Shown in pieces: positions 1 to 6,723 of a stretch of 35,925 bases of DNA. The DNA is from Clostridiales bacterium (GTDB taxonomy: Bacteria > Bacillota > Clostridia > Christensenellales > DTU072): assembly GCA_012800525.1 (NCBI GenBank), contig JAAZJD010000108.1:1-35925 (forward strand), written 5' to 3'. How positions within the stretch are numbered: the stretch's first letter is position 1; every line of letters begins with the position of its first letter. The notes beneath the pieces were generated by a model, which saw nothing but the letters and a program-made list of their open reading frames with translations, had not been told where the DNA came from and searched no databases. A program made the position numbers and the translations under genes.

Positions 1-7
1 CATTGAG

Positions 8-37
8 AAAAGAGGGCTTATCTATAGGCTCTCTTTT
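8..37 (+). terminator. Bidirectional terminator of a gene left of the window
   Basis: A 10-bp stem (AAAAGAGGGC at 8-17 with GCTCTCTTTT at 28-37, one G-T pair) with a 10-base loop is followed by an AT-rich tail. It fits an intrinsic terminator for a gene ending just before the window on the + strand. It can also end the minus-strand YcxB-like gene that stops at 84. Confidence 0.7.
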
Positions 38-83
38 ATATATTTTAGTATAATATTAGATGCAAATTTTTAAAAGCTGATAC

Positions 84-689
84 TTATTTTTTTGTCTTGT
101 TTTTTTTATTTATTGCAATGTGTTCTTTTAAAAAAGCAATAATGTCGTTTGAGCTACCTTGAACAAAATCTGTTTTATACATCATAAAAAATTTGCGTGC
201 TTTAGTTCCAATAAGTAAAAGATTTTTGAATGTAAAAACACGGGATATCGTTTCGTATGTTTGTTTTGAAAAGCTACCTGTATCGTTATTTATGAGAGCA
301 AAATAATCTTCAAAAAATACCATTGTAACATTTTGATCTTTTCCACCAGTATGGTTTGAGTAATTTTTATATAAATTTTTAGCCATACGTTTTGCACCAA
401 TCACTACAATTAGAGGTAAGAACACAAAAGCAATAGCTAACGTAATTGAACCAAAAATAATATCGTTATCAGCAATTAATTTGAATAGGCCTAAACCTAG
501 CCAAACAACAGCCATTACGACAATTATTATAAATAGGCTTCCCTTAAACATATTTGCCCAAGAAAAATCTTTAAATATTTGTTCATTAAATTGAGTCTTG
601 GCAATATATAAAGCTGCATTTTGACCTTCTTTTGTCAAAATTTCTTGTTCAACAACTTCTTCATTTGTTTTTTTATTATCTTTATCCAT
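84..689 (-). CDS. YcxB-like membrane protein
   Basis: A 201-residue protein of unknown cellular role. A charged N-terminus (about 1-40) is followed by two hydrophobic segments at roughly 45-68 and 76-98. A soluble C-terminal part (about 110-195) contains the VFFEDYF and YKTDFVQGSSNDIIAFL stretches that resemble the YcxB-like C-terminal domain found in many Bacillota proteins of this size. The ATG at 689 is preceded by an AAGGAAAT-like ribosome binding site. It stands alone between a terminator and a divergent Na/Pi transporter, so the neighbours give no hint of function. Family assignment is by pattern recognition; no enzymatic motif is visible. Confidence 0.65.
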   Translation of the reverse strand: MDKDNKKTNEEVVEQEILTKEGQNAALYIAKTQFNEQIFKDFSWANMFKGSLFIIIVVMAVVWLGLGLFKLIADNDIIFGSITLAIAFVFLPLIVVIGAKRMAKNLYKNYSNHTGGKDQNVTMVFFEDYFALINNDTGSFSKQTYETISRVFTFKNLLLIGTKARKFFMMYKTDFVQGSSNDIIAFLKEHIAINKKNKTKK

Positions 690-888
690 TTATATTATTT
701 CCTTAAACAGTACTTCTAATACTTATTTTAGCATATACGACAACTTATAGCATAGTTTATTTTTTGACTTATTCATAGCTTAAACCTAATTTAAAAGTTA
801 TGCTTACTCTAAGTAGTAAAGTAGCTAACTAACATCATCGTTTTCTTTACAATAATCTCGGTTCTAAGATAAAATAAAAGAGGAGAAA
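690..888. promoter_or_regulatory. Divergent intergenic region with promoter for the Na/Pi gene
   Basis: The gap between the YcxB-like gene and the Na/Pi transporter holds a plausible + strand sigma-A promoter, TTTACA at 846-851 and TAAAAT at 870-875 with an 18-base spacer. Transcription would start near 882, leaving a leader of about 107 bases. Nothing else recognisable was seen at 690-840. Confidence 0.45.
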
Positions 889-948
889 ATGGCTAAATTT
901 ACACAAAGATGGAGTGTGCTTAGCTATAAACAAGAAGGATTGAAATAA
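889..948 (+). CDS. Possible 19-codon leader ORF upstream of Na/Pi gene
   Basis: An ATG at 889 with AGGAG three bases upstream opens a 19-residue frame (MAKFTQRWSVLSYKQEGLK) ending at 948. The frame lies inside a leader with inverted repeats: GCTAAATTT at 892-900 pairs with AAATTTAGC at 947-955, and ACAC at 901-904 pairs with GTGT at 914-917. The spacing of the ribosome binding site is short, and the predicted transcript start is only a few bases upstream. It may be a leader peptide or simply chance within a structured leader. Confidence 0.25.
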   Translation: MAKFTQRWSVLSYKQEGLK

Positions 949-988
949 ATTTAGCAATTTAGCTATATTAAAAAATAGGTATATATTT

Positions 989-2692
989 ATGAATGGATTA
1001 GAAATTTTTTATGCATGTTTGTCTTTAATAGCAGGAGTTGGAGTATTTTTAATTGGTATGAAAATGATGGGAGATAATTTGGAAAATCTCGCTGGCTCTA
1101 AAATTAAAAAAATGTTTGCAAAATTAGATAAAAATGTCTTTATTGGTGTTGGTATAGGACTTGCAACAACTGCTATCATACAAAGTTCAAGTGCAGTGTC
1201 AGCAATGGCCATAGGCTTTGTTAATTCAGGATTTATGAGCCTTATTCAAGCAACCTCTATCATTTTTGGTGCAAACATTGGAACTACTGTTACAGCACAA
1301 ATTATCGCCCTAGGTTCTAGCGGTATAGGACAAGTTAATATTTCAATAATCTTAGCTTCTATGGCAGGACTTGGTGCAATTCTTAGCTTTTCTAAAAAAG
1401 ACAATGTTAAGCTTGCAGGACTTATTGTCACTGGTCTTGGTATTTTATTTGTCGGACTAAACCTAATGAGCAGTAGCATGTCAAATTTTGCAAAAAGTGA
1501 GATTGTACGCTCTTTTATAGGCGGCATTAAGCACCCTATGCTTCTATTTTTATCTGGCATATTAATTACTGCTATCATACAAAGCTCTTCAGCATTTTCT
1601 GGAATTATAATTTCAATGTGTACCGCAGGACTCCTTGATTTTTCACAAGCAATGTATTTAATTGTTGGTTCAAATATAGGAACCTGTGTGAGTGCGGTAA
1701 TTGCTTCTATAGGCACAACCCAAAATGCAAAAAGAGTTGCATTTATACACATATTATTTAATGTCCTTGGTGCTACTATGTTTATGCTAACCGATTTGGG
1801 TCTTAAATATGGCGATATCTTTGGAAAAATGCAAATGAATATACAAACAAAAGTAGCACTACTTCACACCTTATTTAATATTTTTACTGTCATTATTTTA
1901 TTACCCTTTATTAAACTTATTGTTAAATGTTCAACAAAAGTTATTAAAGACAAAAAAGATGAGCAAGCTAAAGACGGTAAACACTTTTATTATGTCAACC
2001 ATCAACTTCTAAAAACACCGTTGATGGCTATCGCTCAATTAAAACTTGAAATTTTACATATGCTAGAACTTGCTATGAAAAATTTTGTTTCAGCAATCGA
2101 TGCTTTAATGCAAGGAAATATTTCTAAAAAAAGTGAAATATTAAAAAATGAAGGCATTATTGACTTTTTAAATAAAAATATAACAAAATTTATGGTCGAA
2201 ATTTCTAACACTTCAATTACACTAAAAGATCGAATTTATCTTGGTACAGCACACCACACAGTTGCAGATGCTGAAAGAATTGGTGATTATGCTATAAACA
2301 TTTTAGAATATTCTGAAGTTTGTGTTGCTGAAGATATAACATTTTCTGGTGCTGGAATTGAAGAAATTATCAAACTAAAAGAAGAAATTTTAGCTCTTTA
2401 TGAGCTCGTTGTTTTAGCATATAAAGATGAGCAACTTGCTGTACTTCCACATGTATATACACATGAACAAAATATAGATGACTTAAAAGATTTAATGGGA
2501 GCAAACCACATATCAAGGCTTGCATCAGGAAATTGCACCCCAGAAGCTGGAGCATATTATTTAAATCTTGCAAATGATTGTGAAAGAGTGGGAGACCATT
2601 TAACAAATATTGCGGAATCAATTAAAAGTTATGCTAAATCCAGTCCAATTAAAAAGCAAATTTCCACGAAAGCAACTAGAAAAAGAGCTTAA
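989..2692 (+). CDS. Na/Pi cotransporter family protein with PhoU-like domain
   Basis: A 567-residue membrane protein of the Na-dependent phosphate cotransporter family (NptA/YjbB type), which carries phosphate across the cytoplasmic membrane with sodium. The two inverted family repeats are clear: QSSSA at 65-69 with NIGTT at 96-100, and QSSSA at 198-202 with NIGTC at 229-233. Hydrophobic segments fill about residues 1-315. The cytosolic C-terminus (about 345-550) is helical and PhoU-like, as in bacterial members that couple transport or export to phosphate status. Length matches the PhoU-fused class. The ATG at 989 has only a weak AGG upstream, and the leader contains inverted repeats and a short frame. 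In bacteria this group can work as importer or exporter; the sequence does not settle the direction. Confidence 0.88.
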   Translation: MNGLEIFYACLSLIAGVGVFLIGMKMMGDNLENLAGSKIKKMFAKLDKNVFIGVGIGLATTAIIQSSSAVSAMAIGFVNSGFMSLIQATSIIFGANIGTTVTAQIIALGSSGIGQVNISIILASMAGLGAILSFSKKDNVKLAGLIVTGLGILFVGLNLMSSSMSNFAKSEIVRSFIGGIKHPMLLFLSGILITAIIQSSSAFSGIIISMCTAGLLDFSQAMYLIVGSNIGTCVSAVIASIGTTQNAKRVAFIHILFNVLGATMFMLTDLGLKYGDIFGKMQMNIQTKVALLHTLFNIFTVIILLPFIKLIVKCSTKVIKDKKDEQAKDGKHFYYVNHQLLKTPLMAIAQLKLEILHMLELAMKNFVSAIDALMQGNISKKSEILKNEGIIDFLNKNITKFMVEISNTSITLKDRIYLGTAHHTVADAERIGDYAINILEYSEVCVAEDITFSGAGIEEIIKLKEEILALYELVVLAYKDEQLAVLPHVYTHEQNIDDLKDLMGANHISRLASGNCTPEAGAYYLNLANDCERVGDHLTNIAESIKSYAKSSPIKKQISTKATRKRA

Positions 2693-2899
2693 CATATTTG
2701 CAAAAATTGAGTTTTAAAGGTAAATACACATTTTTCTGATGAGTGTGCACTTACTCTGAGAATTAACTGCGATCATTTTTTAATGTGGCTTTTGGTTTTA
2801 ACTATTCATTAATGATATTGTTTATTATATAATATTACATATACTCTAAAATTTAATATGTCACACATATTAAGGATATAAATTATGGGAGGGAAATAA

Positions 2900-4396
2900 A
2901 TGTCTAACGCTGGTAAAACTAAACTTGGTGCTAAAACTTGGTCTGCCATCGTCATTTTTGGCTTATTTGGACAACTTGCTTGGGTTTTAGAAAATATGTA
3001 TTTCAATCTATTTATGGATAGGACAGTTTCTAGAAGTCCTATTGGTATTGCCGTAATGGTTGGAGCTAGTGCAATTGTTGCAACAATAACTACTTTAGTT
3101 ATGGGTACTTTTTCTGATAAAAAAGGAAAAAGAAAAAAACTAATATCTTTTGGCTACATTATATGGGGAATTTCAGTTATGATTTTTGCAGCAGTTTCTG
3201 TTGATAACACTATGAAATTTTTTAATACAACTAAAGATACTGCAATCATACTAACCGTAGCCATTATTGTTTTTCTAGATTGCGTTATGACATTTTTTGG
3301 TTCGACAGCAAATGATGCTGCTTTTGTAAGTTGGGTTACTGATATCTCTGATGACACTAACCGTGGTACAATAGATGGGGTTTTAGCTATAATGCCATTA
3401 ATTGCAATGGGAATTATTCTTGGTGCATTTGATCCATTTACACAAAACACATACCGTGTAAATGGCGTAGAAACTAACCAATGGGCGCCAGGTGCAGAAT
3501 TAATCAAACATGGTAATTGGACTCTCTTTTTTGCTATTATTGGAGCCCTAGTATCAGCTGTTGGGATTTTAGGTATATTCCTAGTTAAAGATAGCCCAAA
3601 CCTTCAACCGAACGACAAATTATCATACAAAGATCTCTTATATGGTTTTAAAAAAGATGTTATTAAACAAAATAAAATTTTATATTCTGTATTTTTAGTT
3701 ACATGTATTTTAGGTATTGCAAACAATGCTTACATGCCATACTTAATTATTTATTTCGAAAGAACTTTAGGTATAGAAAATTATATTCTTCCTGTAATTA
3801 TTATCGGCGTTGCCGCTGCAGCTGGAAGCGTAGTTTTGGGAATATTGTATGACAAATTTGGTAAAAGCAAATTTCTCTTCCCAATATTTATTGCATACAT
3901 AATCGGTGCAATTTTAATGACAATTGTTAGCCCTGTAATTTTTAAAGATAAACCAACTACCATTGGTGCCTTAGTTGTTCCAGGATTTCTATTAATGTGT
4001 GCAAATTTAGGTATGTCTGCCTTAACTGCTGCTGCTACAAGAGATTTAGTTCCAAAAGATAGAGTTGGGGGGTTTTCTGGAGTAAGAATGGTTTTTTGGG
4101 TTTTAATACCTATGGTCATAGGACCAGCTTTAACTGCAATTTTAACAAAAGCCAGTCCCGTAGTTGGACTAGACGAATATGGTGAGCCTATATATAAATA
4201 TCCACCTTATATGTTTTTAATTTCTGCTGGAGTAGCTTTATTTGCAATACCTTTCATGATACCGTTATTTAAATACTTTAAAAGCACAGAAATTAAAGTT
4301 ATAAATGAAGCTTTAGAATCTACTAACGAGGAAAAAATTGACATATCGGAAGATGAAATAGACACCGTAGTTAAAGACATAGAGGATGAACAATAA
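2900..4396 (+). CDS. MFS transporter, SLC45/sugar-cation symporter-like
   Basis: A 498-residue major facilitator protein with about 12 hydrophobic segments. The loop after the second or third helix carries the MFS signature in the form MGTFSDKKGKRKK (about 74-86), and a second copy of the loop motif, LYDKFGKSK, occurs after helix 8. The overall shape, with a long loop after helix 5 and an acidic cytosolic tail after about residue 465, resembles the SLC45-like or GPH-like sugar transporters common in gut Clostridia. Substrate cannot be read from sequence. The start is supported by GGGAGGG seven bases upstream. It is followed without a clear terminator by ktrB, which has its own promoter. Confidence 0.8.
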   Translation: MSNAGKTKLGAKTWSAIVIFGLFGQLAWVLENMYFNLFMDRTVSRSPIGIAVMVGASAIVATITTLVMGTFSDKKGKRKKLISFGYIIWGISVMIFAAVSVDNTMKFFNTTKDTAIILTVAIIVFLDCVMTFFGSTANDAAFVSWVTDISDDTNRGTIDGVLAIMPLIAMGIILGAFDPFTQNTYRVNGVETNQWAPGAELIKHGNWTLFFAIIGALVSAVGILGIFLVKDSPNLQPNDKLSYKDLLYGFKKDVIKQNKILYSVFLVTCILGIANNAYMPYLIIYFERTLGIENYILPVIIIGVAAAAGSVVLGILYDKFGKSKFLFPIFIAYIIGAILMTIVSPVIFKDKPTTIGALVVPGFLLMCANLGMSALTAAATRDLVPKDRVGGFSGVRMVFWVLIPMVIGPALTAILTKASPVVGLDEYGEPIYKYPPYMFLISAGVALFAIPFMIPLFKYFKSTEIKVINEALESTNEEKIDISEDEIDTVVKDIEDEQ

Positions 4397-4426
4397 CATA
4401 TTACCTCCTAAAATTAAATAATATTA

Positions 4427-4455
4427 TTGTATTAGATAATTTAGTGTAGTATTAT
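4427..4455 (+). promoter_or_regulatory. Putative ktrB promoter
   Basis: TTGTAT at 4427-4432 and TATTAT at 4450-4455 with a 17-base spacer form a sigma-A type promoter between the MFS gene and ktrB. The c-di-AMP (ydaO/kimA type) riboswitch often found before potassium transporter genes is not present in the short leader that follows. Confidence 0.5.
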
Positions 4456-4490
4456 TTAAAGATAGAAAAGGTAATTGGACTAAAAATTGA

Positions 4491-5858
4491 ATGTCAAAAA
4501 CAATTAAAAAAAATAAATTTTTAAAATTTGATTTGTCGGTATGGCAAGTAATCACTTTAGGATATTTGATTGTCATATCTGTTGGTACCTTTTTATTATG
4601 CCTTCCAATATCAAGCAAACAAGGAGTGTGGTCTCCTTTTATCAATGCCTTTTTCACTGCAACTTCTGCTACATGCGTAACGGGTTTAGTAATTTATGAC
4701 ACTTTTACTCATTGGACTACCTTTGGACATGTTGTTATTTTAATACTTATACAAATTGGAGGAGTTGGTTTTATGACCATCATCACTCTATTTTCTATTA
4801 TGCTCAAAAAGAAAATAGGCTTATTTGAAAGAAAGCTTATCATGATTAGTTCTGCAAGTGATAAACTTTCAGGCAATGTTTCGCTAGTAAAAAGAATCGT
4901 CCTTGCTACAGCATTGTTCGAAGGTACTGGCACAATTTTGCTTGCTATAAGATTTTGCCAAGACTTTGGTTTTGGGAAAGGCCTTTGGTTTGCAGCATTT
5001 CATGCCATTTCGGCATTTTGTAATGCGGGAATTGATTTAATGGGTATTATTAGTCCAATGTCCTCTCTTACAAATTATGCAAATGACCCCTTAATCATTT
5101 TAACTATTGGCTCATTGATTGTTATTGGTGGCATAGGTTTTGTTGTCTGGTCTGATATTGTCACGACAAGATTTAAGCCAAATAAATTTTCATTACATAC
5201 CAAAGTTGTCCTTATATCTACATTCCTATTGCTTAGTGTTTCAACGTTGATATTTTTCTTTGTAGAAAAAAACAATCCTGCTACATTGAAAAATAAAACT
5301 TTACCAAACAAAATTTTGAATGCTTTATTCCTTGCAATAACACCAAGAACCGCTGGCTTTAATTCCGTGGAAACTGATCAACTGCATAGTTCAAGTATCT
5401 TTTTAACAATGGGGTTAATGTTAATCGGAGGAAGCACCGGCTCTACTGCTGGCGGAATAAAAATTACAACACTAGTTGTCATATTAGTAGGATTTCTATC
5501 TATAGCTAGAAATAGAGAAGAAATAGATATTTTTAGAAAAAGAATTGATCCAAATGTATTAAAACACGCTTTAATAATACTTTGCACATATCTTGGGACA
5601 ATTGCCATCGCCACTTTTATATTGTTAATAGCAGATAATTTGCCCATTGAAGCTGCTTTATTTAAAACTTTCAGCGCCATTGGAACAGTTGGTTTGTCCA
5701 TTACCCAAAATGCAAATTTGACTGTTATATCTAAATTAACTATTATTTTATTGATGGTCATTGGTAGAGTGGGGATACTTACTATCGCTCTTGCACTTGG
5801 TCAAAAGAAAAAAGAAGCTCCAATTAAATTTGGTATAGACAAAATACATATTGGTTAA
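4491..5858 (+). CDS. ktrB: Potassium uptake protein KtrB (TrkH family)
   Basis: A 455-residue channel-like membrane subunit of a Ktr/Trk potassium uptake system. It shows the repeated membrane-pore-membrane units of the family, with the four filter regions in TSATCVTGL (58-66), SAFCNAGIDL, ITPRTAGFNSV and FSAIGTVGLS. The GGSTGSTAGGIK loop typical of the third unit follows the third filter. Length matches KtrB rather than the longer Trk proteins. The N-terminal basic stretch is cytosolic. The partner gene ktrA follows after 58 bases. The ribosome binding site before ATG 4491 is weak. Confidence 0.92.
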   Translation: MSKTIKKNKFLKFDLSVWQVITLGYLIVISVGTFLLCLPISSKQGVWSPFINAFFTATSATCVTGLVIYDTFTHWTTFGHVVILILIQIGGVGFMTIITLFSIMLKKKIGLFERKLIMISSASDKLSGNVSLVKRIVLATALFEGTGTILLAIRFCQDFGFGKGLWFAAFHAISAFCNAGIDLMGIISPMSSLTNYANDPLIILTIGSLIVIGGIGFVVWSDIVTTRFKPNKFSLHTKVVLISTFLLLSVSTLIFFFVEKNNPATLKNKTLPNKILNALFLAITPRTAGFNSVETDQLHSSSIFLTMGLMLIGGSTGSTAGGIKITTLVVILVGFLSIARNREEIDIFRKRIDPNVLKHALIILCTYLGTIAIATFILLIADNLPIEAALFKTFSAIGTVGLSITQNANLTVISKLTIILLMVIGRVGILTIALALGQKKKEAPIKFGIDKIHIG

Positions 5859-5865
5859 AATATAA

Positions 5866-5903
5866 AAACATAGTTAACCTATGGTTAAATTCAATCTATG
5901 TTT
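5866..5903 (+). other. Intercistronic hairpins between ktrB and ktrA
   Basis: An outer 8-bp inverted repeat (AAACATAG at 5866-5873, CTATGTTT at 5896-5903) encloses an inner 6-bp hairpin (TTAACC at 5874-5879, GGTTAA at 5883-5888). There is no T-tract, so this is not a standard terminator. The 3' arm ends just before the AGGA of ktrA, so a translational effect is possible. Confidence 0.4.
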
Positions 5904-5916
5904 ATAGGATATAAAA

Positions 5917-6663
5917 ATGAAAAATTCAGTTTTAATTATTGGAATGGGTAAATTTGGACAATATATTGCCGAGAAAATGAAAGAATTTGGCAATGATATT
6001 TTAGTTATTGATAAAGAGGAAGAGGTAATAGATGCAATTTCTCCTTTATATGACAATACCCTTGTTGCAAATTGCACAAATGAATTAGTAATTAAATCTC
6101 TTGGCGTTTCAAACTTTGATTACTGCATAGTCGCCATATCAGATGATTTTCAAGCATCTTTAGAAATTACAAACCTTCTAAAAGAAAATGGTGCAAATTA
6201 TGTAATAGCAAAAGCTGAAAGAGATATACAAGAAAAATTTCTACTTAGAAATGGCGCTGATGAAGTTGTTTTCCCAGATAGAGATATAGCCATTAAACTT
6301 GCAGTCAAATGTACTGAAGATATTCTTGACTATATAGATCTTGGCGATGAATATGGTATTTTTGAAATTGTTGCTCCAGCTCAATGGATAAAAAAATCAA
6401 TCAGAGGCTTAAATGTCAGATCTGCTTTTAACATAAACATACTTGGAATTAAAAAGGGAAACTCTTTAAATGCCCTGCCTGGCCCTGGATATGTCTTCCA
6501 AGAAGGCGATCATGTAATGCTTTTAGGAAAAGCGGATGATATATACAAAATAACAGATGAAGATTCTATTAGAAAAACTATGAAAAAACTAAAAAGAGAA
6601 GACTTAAGAAGGCGCTTATCAAAATCAAATAAGGAAAACAATAAAAAGCAACATAATAAATAA
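5917..6663 (+). CDS. ktrA: Potassium uptake regulatory protein KtrA (RCK)
   Basis: A 248-residue cytosolic gating subunit for KtrB. The N-terminal RCK-N Rossmann domain has the nucleotide-binding loop GMGKFG at 9-14 and the acidic end of strand 2 (LVIDKEEE). The C-terminal RCK-C (TrkA-C) domain runs from about 135 to 220 and ends with VMLLGKADD. A basic, low-complexity tail of about 25 residues (KKLKREDLRRRL onward) is longer than in B. subtilis KtrA. ATP/ADP or NAD binding to the N-domain and c-di-AMP binding to the C-domain are known for the family. Forms a two-gene unit with ktrB; the AGGAT upstream supports the start. Confidence 0.92.
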   Translation: MKNSVLIIGMGKFGQYIAEKMKEFGNDILVIDKEEEVIDAISPLYDNTLVANCTNELVIKSLGVSNFDYCIVAISDDFQASLEITNLLKENGANYVIAKAERDIQEKFLLRNGADEVVFPDRDIAIKLAVKCTEDILDYIDLGDEYGIFEIVAPAQWIKKSIRGLNVRSAFNINILGIKKGNSLNALPGPGYVFQEGDHVMLLGKADDIYKITDEDSIRKTMKKLKREDLRRRLSKSNKENNKKQHNK

Positions 6664-6697
6664 CAAAGTTTTCTGGCTAATCAATTATCACTAAAAA

Positions 6698-6722
6698 AAA
6701 GAAGGCCTCACTGGCCTTCTTT
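6698..6722. terminator. Bidirectional terminator between ktrA and GH3 gene
   Basis: A perfect 10-bp stem, AAAGAAGGCC at 6698-6707 and GGCCTTCTTT at 6713-6722, with a 5-base loop and an A-tract on the left side. It sits between convergent genes and abuts the stop codon of the GH3 gene. It can end transcription from both sides. Confidence 0.85.
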
Positions 6723-6723
6723 G

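Noticed and set aside
1246-1752. 168-codon minus-strand frame inside the Na/Pi gene
   Set aside because: Shadow of a membrane protein gene whose own motifs are intact.
2700-2899. Promoter for the first MFS gene
   Set aside because: A TATAAT at 2828-2833 exists, but the region at -35 is poor and the stretch is so AT-rich that chance matches are expected; not listed as a feature.
4397-4490. c-di-AMP riboswitch before ktrB
   Set aside because: The leader after the promoter is about 30 bases and has none of the conserved parts.
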